Below, one piece after another: positions 44,683-54,592 of a DNA stretch of 64,000 nucleotides (positions are counted from its first letter, which is position 1; every line of letters starts with the position of its first letter). A program made the position numbers and the translations under genes. Location: contig JAATFP010000102.1 in NCBI GenBank assembly GCA_015655125.1, positions 33,453 to 97,452 on the forward strand. Direction: 5' to 3'. The stretch comes from Chitinophagales bacterium. GTDB lineage: Bacteria; Bacteroidota; Bacteroidia; Chitinophagales; Chitinophagaceae. The notes beneath the pieces were generated by a model. The model saw nothing but the letters and a program-made list of their open reading frames with translations. It did no database searches and was not told the origin of the DNA.

Positions 44683-45429
44683 ATGAAAAAAATCGCCATG
44701 ATTCCCGCACGTTATGCAGCCACCAGGTTTCCTTACAAACTAATGCAGCCACTTGGCAACAAGACCGTCATTCGCCATACATACGACAACACTGTTGCCA
44801 CAGGACTATTCGATGATGTTTTTGTGGTAACGGATCATACTATCATTTTTAACGAGATTTCTTCCAATGGCGGAAAAGCCATCATGAGCATCCGTAGCCA
44901 TGAAAGCGGCAGCGATCGCATAGCCGAGGCGGTAGAAAATATGGATGCAGATGTGGTACTCAATGTGCAGGGAGATGAACCATTCGTTCAAAAAGACCCG
45001 TTACAAAAGCTACTCGAAGCCTTCGAATGCGAAAATGGCCGCAACGTTCAGGTGGCTTCGCTGATGAAGAAATTTTCTGACCTTTCTTTAGTTGCGGACC
45101 CTAATTATGTAAAAGTGCTGGTGAATAAAAACAACTGGTCATTGCTATTCAGCCGCAGTGTGATCCCGTATCACAGGGACCTTGCGATTACACCCAATTA
45201 TTTTGAGCACATTGGCGTATATGCTTTCAGGAAGCAGGCGCTGCTCAATTTTACAAAATGGCCGGTGAGTCCGCTGGAAGCAGCGGAAAAGCTCGAGCAA
45301 CTGCGTTATCTGGATAACGGCGTCCCGATAAAAATGGTAGAAACCTTTGAAGCAACCGTAAAAATCGATGTACCGGAAGACCTGGTAAAAGCGGAAAAAT
45401 ATTTTCAGTTGATCACCAATACAGTTTAG
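44683..45429 (+). CDS. kdsB: 3-deoxy-manno-octulosonate cytidylyltransferase
   Basis: 248 residues from MKKIAMIPARYAATRFPYK, which matches the nucleotide-binding start of this family (IPARYxSTRLPGKP-like). Further motifs are GLFDDVFVVTDH, VVLNVQGDEPFV, and HIGVYAFRKQAL. It activates Kdo as CMP-Kdo for lipopolysaccharide. Start placed at ATG 44683, two bases after the previous stop, rather than at an in-frame TTG. Cytoplasmic enzyme. Confidence 0.95.
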   Translation: MKKIAMIPARYAATRFPYKLMQPLGNKTVIRHTYDNTVATGLFDDVFVVTDHTIIFNEISSNGGKAIMSIRSHESGSDRIAEAVENMDADVVLNVQGDEPFVQKDPLQKLLEAFECENGRNVQVASLMKKFSDLSLVADPNYVKVLVNKNNWSLLFSRSVIPYHRDLAITPNYFEHIGVYAFRKQALLNFTKWPVSPLEAAEKLEQLRYLDNGVPIKMVETFEATVKIDVPEDLVKAEKYFQLITNTV

Positions 45430-45505
45430 TACTTATGATTACGAGGTACGAAGTAATCTTCTGCAAACCAGGTAAACATGATGGTTAAGCAATAATCTGT
45501 AAATA

Positions 45506-46798
45506 TCATTTCCACACAAAGTAAAGCACCCCATTCCAGTCGTCGGTAAAGAAAAACGAACGCTTATCCTTCATCATCACATCGCATGGGCGACCAAATC
45601 TTCCAGCTTCTGTTTTGCCTTTTAAAAACCCGGAAACAATATCCGAATATTTATTTCTTCCTTCCACTTTCACAACGGAGTTTCCGCGTTCGCGCCACAC
45701 ACTGGTGCTGCCATGCAAACAAACAAGCACGCTGTTGCCGATATTGTCATCATCAAAATCTTTCATGTATTCAAATCCAAGCGGCGCGCTATGTGCCTTG
45801 AAACCGGCAAACCCCACTTCAGGCCTTTTGACGTAAGTAGCGCGGGCAGAGTCTTTGAACTGGTCGTCGCTGTAAATTTTATTGTGATATTGAAAATAAA
45901 ACGGCCAGCCATAATAACCATCACGCTTGATTTTCATAAAAAGATCTTCGGGTTTATCGGGGCCGATCAGATCGCGCCCCATCGTGGTCACCCATAGGTC
46001 ATTCGCGATCCATTTAATACCGACGGAATTGCGCAGCCCACGCGCAAAGAATTTCATGCCTGTGCCATCCGGGTTCATTTCCACTACCGAAGCCCGTACC
46101 TCTTCCTTTTCTATGCACGCATTGCAGCTACTCCCCACGCTTACGTATAATTTGTCATTGTGAAAAGCCAGGCTGCGCGTAAGGTGCCAGCCACCGTACT
46201 TATATCCGAGTCCATATGCCGGAAAGGTAGCAAGCGTTTGTGCATTGCCCAATGGTTGCATATCGCCGGCGTTATATGCATATCGTGTCAGCTTATCCGT
46301 TTCCGCAATGTAAATATAGTTTTTGTAAAATGCTACCTGGTTGGGATTGTGAAGGCCGGCTAAGAATGTAGAAATTTTTTCAAACCGATGTTCCTTTTCG
46401 TTCCATTCCTCAAAGATCAATACACGACCATTATTATTGTCACTTCTGTCGAACATATCGGTAGCAAACAAACGATTGTCTGGACTCATTGTCAGAAAAC
46501 GCAACCGCTTTAACCCTTCTGCCGCGATTCCGATATGAAATCCATGTGGCACCGAAAGATTGAATGATTTACCATTTGCAAGTTTTATTAAAACGCTGTC
46601 TTTTTTTAAAGCCGCAGCAGCGGTCGTATTAAAAGTTACCTCTTCTTCAATAGCAGGCGCAGCGTTCATTTCACCAGGTGAAACGCTTTTTACAGCTACC
46701 GAATTTTTTATTTCTACAGCATTGTTTGCAGGCCCGGCTTTGCAGCATATTAATCCGGCAACGAGCATGAGCAGAAAAATATTTTTCATCTTATTCAT
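45506..46798 (-). CDS. PQQ-dependent sugar dehydrogenase-like lipoprotein
   Basis: 430 residues, starting MNKMKNIFLLMLVAGLICC, a lipobox ending in Cys, so it is probably an outer-surface or periplasmic lipoprotein. The body is a six-bladed propeller of the L-sorbosone/glucose dehydrogenase-like family: GLKRLRFLTMSPDNRLFATD, NPNQVAFYKNYIYIAETDK, ARGLRNSVGIKW, YYGWPFYF and HSAPLGFEYM. Includes SCNACIE with a CxxC. Substrate unknown. One base separates it from the aminotransferase stop. Confidence 0.85.
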   Translation of the reverse strand: MNKMKNIFLLMLVAGLICCKAGPANNAVEIKNSVAVKSVSPGEMNAAPAIEEEVTFNTTAAAALKKDSVLIKLANGKSFNLSVPHGFHIGIAAEGLKRLRFLTMSPDNRLFATDMFDRSDNNNGRVLIFEEWNEKEHRFEKISTFLAGLHNPNQVAFYKNYIYIAETDKLTRYAYNAGDMQPLGNAQTLATFPAYGLGYKYGGWHLTRSLAFHNDKLYVSVGSSCNACIEKEEVRASVVEMNPDGTGMKFFARGLRNSVGIKWIANDLWVTTMGRDLIGPDKPEDLFMKIKRDGYYGWPFYFQYHNKIYSDDQFKDSARATYVKRPEVGFAGFKAHSAPLGFEYMKDFDDDNIGNSVLVCLHGSTSVWRERGNSVVKVEGRNKYSDIVSGFLKGKTEAGRFGRPCDVMMKDKRSFFFTDDWNGVLYFVWK

Positions 46799-46799
46799 G

Positions 46800-47948
46800 T
46801 CAGATCTTTTGTAATTTTTCCGCAGCAGCTTCCAGGGTCGCTGTTTTTTTTGCAAAACAAAAACGTACCACTTTGTTTTCCACAGGACTTTTATAAAACG
46901 CAGAAACAGGAATTGTGGCTACGCCATATTCCTTGGTAAGCCGTACCGCAAAGTCAAATTCATTTTCATCACTTATGTCGGCATAACTATACAATTGAAA
47001 ATAACTTCCATAAGATGGCAAAGGCTTGAACTTTGTAGATCTCATCGCGCTGGAAAAATGATCGCGCCGCGATTGCAGAAAATTCCCCAGGCCCAGGTAT
47101 GCTTCTTTATTTGTAATAAATTCTGCCAACGCAAACTGCACAGGACTGTTGCAGGTAAAACAATTAAATTGATGCACTTTGCGAAACTCCTTCATCAGCG
47201 CGGGCGGAGCAACACAATATCCCAATTTCCAGCCGGTGCAATGGTATGCTTTTCCAAAAGAAAAACAAACGAAGCTACGCTCGTACAGATCCGGATATTT
47301 TAAAATCGACAAATGTTGTTTTCCATCAAAAATCAGGTGTTCGTATACTTCGTCGCTGATGATGAAGATGCCGGTGTCTTTCACTATTTCCTGCAACGCA
47401 GAAATATCTTCTTCCTGCAACAGGCTTCCGGTTGGATTATGCGGCGAGTTAATGATGATCGCTTTCGTTTTTTCATTTATCGCATTTTTTACATCGGCCC
47501 AGTTGATCCGGTAATCCGGGAAGCTCAACGGGAGACGTATTGCAACGGCACCATTGACCTCGATGTTTGGAATATAGCTATCATATGCCGGTTCAAATAC
47601 GATCACTTCGTCCCCTTTTTGAAGGATAGTGGTGAATGCTGTGTAAATGGCGTACGTACCGCCGGGCGTGATGGTGATTTGCATTTCCGGATCCACATCG
47701 GTTCCATATAAGTCATGCATTTTTTCAGCCAGCCGTTCCCTTAAGAGCGGCAACCCATTCATGTGAACGTATTGATTGTACCCGTTGTTCATCGCCGCCG
47801 TTACAAGCGAAGTCAGCCTTTCGTCCATTAAAAAATCAGGAAAACCCTGGCCGAGATTAATGGCCTTATGTTCTGCAGCCAAAGAACTGATGACAGTGAA
47901 AATGGTAGTGCCTACGTTGGGCAATTTGCTTTGGATGGAAAGATGCAA
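46800..47948 (-). CDS. Methionine/kynurenine-type aminotransferase (class I PLP)
   Basis: 382 residues. Fold-type I PLP enzyme: INLGQGFPDF, the conserved YxxxxGxxxL region, IIINSPHNPTGS, FIISDEVYEHL and the PLP lysine in SFGKAYHCTGWKLGY, then C-terminal substrate-binding RFCFAKK. Family members act on methionine or kynurenine and 2-oxo acids, so exact specificity is open. It directly precedes the sorbosone dehydrogenase-like gene (stop to ATG, one base). Confidence 0.88.
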   Translation of the reverse strand: MHLSIQSKLPNVGTTIFTVISSLAAEHKAINLGQGFPDFLMDERLTSLVTAAMNNGYNQYVHMNGLPLLRERLAEKMHDLYGTDVDPEMQITITPGGTYAIYTAFTTILQKGDEVIVFEPAYDSYIPNIEVNGAVAIRLPLSFPDYRINWADVKNAINEKTKAIIINSPHNPTGSLLQEEDISALQEIVKDTGIFIISDEVYEHLIFDGKQHLSILKYPDLYERSFVCFSFGKAYHCTGWKLGYCVAPPALMKEFRKVHQFNCFTCNSPVQFALAEFITNKEAYLGLGNFLQSRRDHFSSAMRSTKFKPLPSYGSYFQLYSYADISDENEFDFAVRLTKEYGVATIPVSAFYKSPVENKVVRFCFAKKTATLEAAAEKLQKI

Positions 47949-48092
47949 GTGTTGAAATGCTTTGTTGTGCGAGGCAAAAATACAGCTTTAGTTGCGGGTT
48001 AGGATTATGAGTTGCGGGTTATAAAACACTTTTATAATTTACGGCTTCGTTTCACCGCAGAGAAAAGAGTTGCAGAGATTTCACGGAGATTT

Positions 48093-48944
48093 TTATACCT
48101 CTGCGAAAACCCCATTTACTCCTTTCTCTGCTGTAAAAGAAAAACTGCCAGGTTTACGGAAACCAACCCATAATCCATAACGCACAATGCGCAACCGGTA
48201 GTTCCGCAACGCCAATATTAATAACGGAAACGACCAAAACAGCCTCGACAGCCAGATCGTTGCTTTCTGAAAAAGCGCTGCGTTCGGAGCCGGATCTGCA
48301 TTTGTTTTGCCAAATACGGGCGATACCGAACCAAACATATATCCGAAACCTGATTGTATGGTTGGTTTGTAATATTGTTTCAGGCTCCCCGTCATCGTTT
48401 GCCAATTTATAGACGACCGCTGTTCCTTGCTCATAACGGGTTCAAGATTGGGATCAAAAAAATACCAGCTATTATTTGCTTTAAGTTCAAGCGCATAATG
48501 ATGCGGAAAGCCTATTGAGCGGTAATCAATGTTTTTGCGGCGCGCAACTGTCATCATAACGATTACTTGTTGTGAACACGCGGCAAATGGATGCTGTATG
48601 ATTTCTTCCGGCAGCACTTTGCAGGCAAGTCCCCTTCCAAAAAGCACTTCTCCTGTTGCCGCCAGCCAGTTTTCCTTTAACGTGAATTGCGAAAATCCGT
48701 GGTAAAATCTTTTGGAGATAATCTTTTCCAATAACATTAAATATTCTGCTGATCGTTGTGCAATATGTTGAATGTTTGCCAGGCTATCGGTATGTTGCTC
48801 CAGCTTTTGAATGCTGTTGATATAATAAAGTTCCGGAGAAAAGAGTTCCTCCCGATCGTATTGAAAATCCTGGTTTATATTTTTATCAATAAAATTAGGG
48901 GCGATAAATAACACTGTAAAAAAGATCAATATAGTTTTTATCAT
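48093..48944 (-). CDS. Secreted protein with transglutaminase-like core
   Basis: 283 residues, signal peptide MIKTILIFFTVLFIAPN. A possible transglutaminase-type triad runs through ACSQQVIVMMTVARRKNIDY (Cys), FPHHYALELK (His) and WYFFDPNLEP (Asp), in correct order and spacing. The end has two hydrophobic segments (WLSRLFWSFPLLILAL, RYGLWVGF). Perhaps a membrane-anchored cysteine peptidase or structural domain; activity uncertain. Confidence 0.6.
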   Translation of the reverse strand: MIKTILIFFTVLFIAPNFIDKNINQDFQYDREELFSPELYYINSIQKLEQHTDSLANIQHIAQRSAEYLMLLEKIISKRFYHGFSQFTLKENWLAATGEVLFGRGLACKVLPEEIIQHPFAACSQQVIVMMTVARRKNIDYRSIGFPHHYALELKANNSWYFFDPNLEPVMSKEQRSSINWQTMTGSLKQYYKPTIQSGFGYMFGSVSPVFGKTNADPAPNAALFQKATIWLSRLFWSFPLLILALRNYRLRIVRYGLWVGFRKPGSFSFTAEKGVNGVFAEV

Positions 48945-49031
48945 AGCAGTCTCTTATTGGTTGAAAAAAGAATGCGCCGCTTCGGAAAAAGGGTACCCTT
49001 TCCTAACGTAATAAAAAACACATTATTGTAT

Positions 49032-50123
49032 TTACAGATATTTGTCGCCTTTGATCCGCTTGATTTCTGCAACATATTCCTTTATCTGCTGTTCATTTTC
49101 CTTTTTGCAGATAAGCAAAACATCGTGAGTATCTACTATAATGAAGTCGTCAATCCCCTGTAGGACCACGAGTTTTTTATGATCGGCGTGTACCATATTG
49201 TTGGTAGCATCGAGTACGAATACATTTTCACCGCCGACGGCATTTGACAAATAATCTTTGTCGAAGGTTTCGTAGGCGCTCGCCCAGGTTCCGAGATCGC
49301 TCCAGCCAAAAGATGCGGGAATAACATACACGTTATCGGCCTTTTCCATCACGCCATAGTCGATAGAAATATTTACACATTGCGGATAAATGCGCTCAAT
49401 GGCTTCTGTTTCTTCCGGTGTATTGAAATTGACGCGCTCCGCGTCAAAAACTTCATGCATTTCCGGAAGGTATTTTTCAAATGCGGCAACGATATTTTTA
49501 ACTTCCCAAACAAAGATCCCTGCGTTCCATAAAAAATCTCCGCTGGCAATGAATGTTTTCGCCAGGTCGAGATCGGGCTTTTCGGTGAACGTTTTTACTT
49601 TGAATACATTCTCGCTTACGGCAAACGATTCGTACTGGATGTAGCCATAGCCTGTATTTGGATTGAGTGGTTTGATACCCAATGTTACCAAGGCTTTGAT
49701 GTGTGAAGTAAAATGCAAAGCATCAAGGCAAATATTTTTGAATGTGTCGGGGTCTGTCACCAGGTGATCCGCTGGCGCACAAATCAGGTTGGCGTTGGGA
49801 TTGAGTTGTTGTAATTTATACGAAATATAAGCTACGCAAGGCGCCGTATTTTTCCTGGAAGGCTCCGATAAAATATTGGCGGCAGGAAGCCCGGGCAACT
49901 GCTTTGCTACAATATCCGTGTATTGCGCAGATGTGACGATGTAGATATTTTCATTCGGAATAAATTTCAGGAAGCGGTCATATGTCGCCTGTATCAACGT
50001 GCGGCCGGTATTTAAAATATCCAGGAATTGCTTGGGATAATTTGTCCTGCTCATCGGCCAGAATCTGCTACCGATACCGCCTGCCATGATGGCCACATAA
50101 TTGTTCTTATCTAACACGCTCAT
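49032..50123 (-). CDS. manC: Mannose-1-phosphate guanylyltransferase
   Basis: 363 residues. Nucleotidyltransferase signature AGGIGSRFWPMSRTNYPKQF and catalytic FTEKPD. Also ICAPADHLVTDPDTF, LWNAGIFVWEV and GWSDLGTWASAYE. Makes GDP-mannose from GTP and mannose-1-phosphate for glycans and capsular or lipopolysaccharide sugars. No C-terminal isomerase domain, so it is a monofunctional form. It follows the kdsD-like gene on the same strand by 10 bases; together they suggest surface polysaccharide supply. Confidence 0.93.
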   Translation of the reverse strand: MSVLDKNNYVAIMAGGIGSRFWPMSRTNYPKQFLDILNTGRTLIQATYDRFLKFIPNENIYIVTSAQYTDIVAKQLPGLPAANILSEPSRKNTAPCVAYISYKLQQLNPNANLICAPADHLVTDPDTFKNICLDALHFTSHIKALVTLGIKPLNPNTGYGYIQYESFAVSENVFKVKTFTEKPDLDLAKTFIASGDFLWNAGIFVWEVKNIVAAFEKYLPEMHEVFDAERVNFNTPEETEAIERIYPQCVNISIDYGVMEKADNVYVIPASFGWSDLGTWASAYETFDKDYLSNAVGGENVFVLDATNNMVHADHKKLVVLQGIDDFIIVDTHDVLLICKKENEQQIKEYVAEIKRIKGDKYL

Positions 50124-50133
50124 TGTTGTTGTT

Positions 50134-51099
50134 TTATATAATGCCTTCTCTTACGAGATCGTGCAGGTGAATGATACCTGCGTATTTATTGTTCTTTGTA
50201 ACTATCAGTTGACTGATATTATTTGACTTCATTTTTTCAAATGCCTCCATCGCCAGTTCTTCCGCTTCGATAATTTTAGGTGTATTGCTCATAATGTCGG
50301 CTGCAGTGAGCGTTGTAAGCATGTCATATTTTTCCAACATTCTGCGAACGTCGCCATCGGTCACGATACCGATCACGTTGTTTTCTTCATCAACCACAGC
50401 AGCAGCGCCAAGGCGTTTCTTTGTGATTTCCATGATCACCAGCTTGATGGGCGTATCGGTTTTTACAAAAGGATTTTCGGAAGGAAGAACCAGGTCATTT
50501 ACCCGTAAATATAATTTTTTTCCAAGTGCGCCACCGGGATGAAATTTTGCAAAATCATCAGAATTGAATCCTTTCGTTTCCATCAGGCATACTGCCAAAG
50601 CATCGCCCATCACCATTTGAGCCGTAGTGCTGGTGGTGGGTGCAAGATTGTTCGGACAAGCTTCCTGGATAATTGATGTGTTCAACACGATATCGCTGTG
50701 TTGGGCGAGATAGGATTGCATATTACCCACCATTCCGATAAGAATGTTGCCGAAGTTCTTCACCAGCGGCAGCAAAACTTTTATTTCCGGGCTATCGCCG
50801 CTCTTGCTGATGAGTAGTACCACATCACTTTCCTGTATCATGCCCAAGTCGCCATGGATGGCATCTGCAGCATGCATAAACAAAGCGGGCGTTCCTGTAC
50901 TGTTCATGGTGGCAACGATTTTTTGTGCCACGATGGCGCTTTTTCCGATGCCGCCGATCACTACGCGTCCCTTACAGGAAATGAGTACCTGCACAGCTTT
51001 AGCGAATGACTCATCAATAAATGCCGACAGTGCGGCAATAGAAGCCGCCTGCAACTCTATGCTGCGCCGGGCACTTTGTATGATAATATCTTTATTCAT
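50134..51099 (-). CDS. kdsD: KpsF/GutQ-type sugar phosphate isomerase (arabinose-5-phosphate isomerase)
   Basis: 321 residues: N-terminal SIS domain (GGIGKSAIVAQKIVATMNSTG and LLISKSGDSPEI) and two CBS repeats at the C-terminus (about 205-320). It makes arabinose-5-phosphate from ribulose-5-phosphate, the first committed step toward Kdo. The HAADAIHGDLGM block holds the metal/His site. Predicted operon with the guanylyltransferase; the CMP-Kdo synthase lies in the same window. Confidence 0.93.
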   Translation of the reverse strand: MNKDIIIQSARRSIELQAASIAALSAFIDESFAKAVQVLISCKGRVVIGGIGKSAIVAQKIVATMNSTGTPALFMHAADAIHGDLGMIQESDVVLLISKSGDSPEIKVLLPLVKNFGNILIGMVGNMQSYLAQHSDIVLNTSIIQEACPNNLAPTTSTTAQMVMGDALAVCLMETKGFNSDDFAKFHPGGALGKKLYLRVNDLVLPSENPFVKTDTPIKLVIMEITKKRLGAAAVVDEENNVIGIVTDGDVRRMLEKYDMLTTLTAADIMSNTPKIIEAEELAMEAFEKMKSNNISQLIVTKNNKYAGIIHLHDLVREGII

Positions 51100-51555
51100 A
51101 GCTGTTCTGGAGCGGCAAACCTAGTTTAAATATGCCACAGATTGCACAGATTTTACTGGATTTTTATCCGGGCGCTTTTCCGCTGATGATGAGGAACCGG
51201 CAGATTTTTTTCCTGTTTGATTGATTCATGTTTTTTCATCATTACAAAGAATGAACGATCTAATTGTTTTCTTTGGATTACTTCGTTCCCCGGAATGACG
51301 AAAAACTAAAATGTAGCCACATATTAACGGGTAAATTTACATGCAAATATATTTTAATAAACATGCACTTTCTGCGTTTTTTATGGTAACTTAAATGGCT
51401 ATTTAAGGTTTGTTAAATATTTGTTTTAAGGTGGTTTCCTGCCGACGCCGATTTGATATTCCAGGGCGGGAAGAGTAACTTCGTTGCCCTTATGAAAAAA
51501 CCGTTTTAAACAAAATTGCCCGGTTGGCCCTTTAAAGGGTGAGGGTACCAAAATT
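51100..51555. other. Gene-free divergent gap kdsD/recQ
   Basis: About 455 bases with no gene. Repeat-like CACAGATTGCACAGATT near 51136 and AT-rich promoter-type sequence near 51350-51440. No perfect -7 motif in recQ orientation was found. Confidence 0.4.
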
Positions 51556-53838
51556 ATGGCTACAGTTAAATCAACATCCAAAACAATAAAAAAGCCCGCT
51601 GCCAAAAAAGCGGCTATTGCTACAAAAACTTCTATCAATATTTCCGGCGACCTGGCGGAGAAGCTGCAGGACAATTTTGGCTTCGACGGTTTTAAAGGTC
51701 CGCAGGAAAAAATCATTCAAAATTTACTGGCAGGCAACGACACCTTCGTGATCATGCCAACAGGTGGAGGGAAAAGTCTTTGCTACCAGTTGCCCGCCAT
51801 GGTAAGCGAAGGCGTGGCGATCATTGTTTCTCCGCTCATCGCACTGATGAAGAACCAGGTGGATCTGGTTCGCAGCTACAGCAGCAAAGACGACGTGGCG
51901 CATTTTTTAAACAGCACGCTTAACAAGGGACAACAAAAGGTTGTGAAAGATGATCTTACCAGCGGCAAAACCAAAATGCTGTATGTGGCACCGGAAACGC
52001 TGACCAAAGAAGACAATATCAATTTTTTCAAGGAACTCAGAATCTCATTTTTTGCGGTAGATGAAGCACATTGTATTTCAGAATGGGGCCACGACTTTCG
52101 TCCGGAATACCGCCGTTTAAAAGAAATGATGGATCTGATCAATCCTGATGTTCCCATAATCGCACTAACAGCAACGGCTACACCAAAAGTGCAGAGCGAC
52201 ATTGTGAAGAATCTCGGCCTTCGTAATCCGGAAATCTTCATTTCGTCCTTCAACAGGGGAAATTTGTATTATGAGATCTTGCCGAAAGTAAATCTCGATC
52301 AAACGAATAAAAGCATCGTTCGCTTTATCCAGCAGCACAAAAATAAAAGCGGTATTATTTATACGCTCAACAGGAAAACTACCGAAGAACTCGCCGCAAT
52401 GCTGATGGCAAACGGCATCAAAGCAGTGGCATATCACGCAGGGCTTGATGCAAAACTCCGCGCCAAAAGACAAGATGAATTTTTAAACGAAGATGTGGCC
52501 GTGATCGTTGCTACCATTGCCTTTGGCATGGGCATCGACAAGCCGGATGTACGTTTTGTGATTCACTACAATATTCCAAAATCAATTGAAAATTATTACC
52601 AGGAAACCGGTCGTGCGGGCAGAGATGGAATGGAAGGAAAATGTATCCTGTATTATTCCCACAAAGACGTTGCAAAACTCGAACACCTTATGCGCGACAA
52701 GCCACTAAGCGAACGTGAAGTAGGTGCACAGCTGATCAACGAAACCGTGTCGTATGCAGAAAGCAGCGTGTGCCGCCGCAAAACCCTTCTTTATTATTTT
52801 GGCGAAGAATACAACGATGATAAAAGCTGCGGTCATTGCGACAACTGCTTGAACCCAAAAGAAAAAGTGGAAGCCAAAGCAGAAGCCGTTACAGCACTAA
52901 AAGTGATCAACGCATTGGGCGAGCAATTTGCCATCGAATATACCATCCTTATTCTTACAGGAAAAGCAACACCACAGGTGCAGATGTTCCGGCACGAAGC
53001 GCTGGATGTTTTTGCCAGCGGCAACGACAAGGATCCTAATTTCTGGAGCAGCCTTATCAGGCAGATGTTGCTGGAAGGTTTGCTGGAAAAGGATATTGTG
53101 GAATATGGCGTTTTGAAGATCACCAAAAAAGGGCAGGCATTTTTGAAAAAACCGGCATCCTTTAAGATCGTACTCAACAATCTTTTTGAAGATGCCAATG
53201 CCGATGACGAAGCCGGCGAACCGCTTGCTGCTGATAGCGGTGCCGTGGATGAAAAATTATTTGAGCAACTGAAAGAATTGCGCAAGAAAGTTTCCAAAGA
53301 AAAAAACCTTCCGCCATTCGTGATCTTCCTGGAAAGTTCTTTGGAAGATATGGCAACGATGTATCCTACTACGATGGCAGAGCTGGAAAAGATCAGCGGT
53401 GTAAGCAAAGGAAAATCTTTACGCTATGGTAAGCCATTTTTGGATGTGATCATTAAATATGTAGAAGAAAATGATGTGATCCGCCCGGATGATTTTGTAA
53501 TGAAAAGTGTGGTGAACAGGAACAACAACAAGATCTTTATCATTCAGAATGTAGACAAAAAGATCGGACTGGAAACCATCGCAAAAAACAAGGAACTGCG
53601 CATCGACGAATTGCTGGAAGAAATGGAAACCATCGTTGCCAGCGGCACCAAGCTCAATCTTGATTATGCCATCGATGAAATGGTAGATGAATATGAGCAG
53701 GAAGAGATCATGGATTATTTTAAAAACTGCGAAACATCATCCCTGCAAATTGCACAGGAAGAAATGGCGGACAGCAATTTTACATGGGAGCAGCTGAAGG
53801 TGATGCGGATTAAGTTTTTATGCGTGTATGGGAATTAG
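51556..53838 (+). CDS. recQ: ATP-dependent DNA helicase RecQ
   Basis: 760 residues. Unwinds DNA 3'-to-5' during recombination repair. Motif I PTGGGKSLCYQLPA, motif II VDEAHCISEWGHDFRPEY, VTATATPK-like motif III, and ETGRAGRDG motif VI. A zinc-binding cluster follows (VCRRKTLLYYFG ... CGHCDNC), then winged helix and an HRDC-like domain around 570-640. A Lys/Ala-rich N-terminal tail and an extra C-terminal helical domain enlarge it over E. coli RecQ (609). Ends with TAG-TGA. Confidence 0.96.
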   Translation: MATVKSTSKTIKKPAAKKAAIATKTSINISGDLAEKLQDNFGFDGFKGPQEKIIQNLLAGNDTFVIMPTGGGKSLCYQLPAMVSEGVAIIVSPLIALMKNQVDLVRSYSSKDDVAHFLNSTLNKGQQKVVKDDLTSGKTKMLYVAPETLTKEDNINFFKELRISFFAVDEAHCISEWGHDFRPEYRRLKEMMDLINPDVPIIALTATATPKVQSDIVKNLGLRNPEIFISSFNRGNLYYEILPKVNLDQTNKSIVRFIQQHKNKSGIIYTLNRKTTEELAAMLMANGIKAVAYHAGLDAKLRAKRQDEFLNEDVAVIVATIAFGMGIDKPDVRFVIHYNIPKSIENYYQETGRAGRDGMEGKCILYYSHKDVAKLEHLMRDKPLSEREVGAQLINETVSYAESSVCRRKTLLYYFGEEYNDDKSCGHCDNCLNPKEKVEAKAEAVTALKVINALGEQFAIEYTILILTGKATPQVQMFRHEALDVFASGNDKDPNFWSSLIRQMLLEGLLEKDIVEYGVLKITKKGQAFLKKPASFKIVLNNLFEDANADDEAGEPLAADSGAVDEKLFEQLKELRKKVSKEKNLPPFVIFLESSLEDMATMYPTTMAELEKISGVSKGKSLRYGKPFLDVIIKYVEENDVIRPDDFVMKSVVNRNNNKIFIIQNVDKKIGLETIAKNKELRIDELLEEMETIVASGTKLNLDYAIDEMVDEYEQEEIMDYFKNCETSSLQIAQEEMADSNFTWEQLKVMRIKFLCVYGN

Positions 53839-54047
53839 TGAATAATGTGGGATAATAAGGATATCATCATAAGTCACCCACAAATCGCTGCGTCATAAAC
53901 AATTGATTATAAACAATTTAAAATATTTATTAAATAATTCAATTTATTTTAAAATAGTATACTATATTTGCTGTGCTCATCTTACCAAATATAGGAAGAA
54001 AGAGTTTCGAAGCTCGATACATCACGAAGTGTACCGAGCTTTGCGTT
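53839..54047. other. AT-rich boundary of the DUF3800 cassette, with a hairpin
   Basis: About 210 bases, very AT-rich from 53890. A hairpin (54010-54021 with 54030-54041, one mismatch) ends near 54041, seven bases beyond the stop of the 54048 gene, so it may end the cassette's transcript. Confidence 0.5.
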
Positions 54048-54587
54048 TTAATAGACTTTGGATAATCGATTTTTGTATTTTTTTTCCAGGTTTTTCTTTG
54101 TTCCTGATAAAGTGACATAAAATGCGGTTAAGAGGTAATAGTCTTGCATACTTCTTTGAGGGAGTAAGACGATTACATAATTTCTGGTTTTATTGTAAAT
54201 ATATGTTTTGATTTCATCTTGTCTTTTTAATTGATTTCTCTCCTCAGCACTAAAGACTAAGATTTCTTCTTTAATGGACTCGTTAATGTAAGGTAATATC
54301 CAATGGAGACGTTTTGATCTTTCCGCTTCAAAATATCTTCTTTTAAATTTCCTTCCGCTATCGTCCTTTTCTTCTATACTCTCCTTTGTTAAATGATCAA
54401 ATAATATTTCCATTCCATCCTGCCCTTCTTTTTTTATCGGTCTTATCATTTTTCCGCGAAATTTAAAATCAACATTTTCTTGGATATCCCTATTGAAAAT
54501 TGCACGCAAAGATTTTGTTCGCGCATTTTCATCTAAATAAGCGAATTCTAAAAAATCAGGATATCTTTTCTCGAAATTAAATGGCAT
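54048..54587 (-). CDS. Unrecognised protein, partner of DUF3800
   Basis: 179 residues. No known domain is firmly recognised. The N-terminal part is charged (FEKRYPDFLEFAYLDEN); the last third (YIYNKTRNYVIVLLPQRSMQ then DYYLLTAFYVT and KKNLEKKYKNRL) has a strand-turn-helix pattern like small nuclease-fold toxins, but no active-site match can be claimed. Expressed with DUF3800 (gap of five bases, DUF3800 first). AT-rich relative to recQ and nrdA. A DUF3800-linked toxin/defence function is only inference. Confidence 0.55.
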   Translation of the reverse strand: MPFNFEKRYPDFLEFAYLDENARTKSLRAIFNRDIQENVDFKFRGKMIRPIKKEGQDGMEILFDHLTKESIEEKDDSGRKFKRRYFEAERSKRLHWILPYINESIKEEILVFSAEERNQLKRQDEIKTYIYNKTRNYVIVLLPQRSMQDYYLLTAFYVTLSGTKKNLEKKYKNRLSKVY

Positions 54588-54592
54588 GAAAT

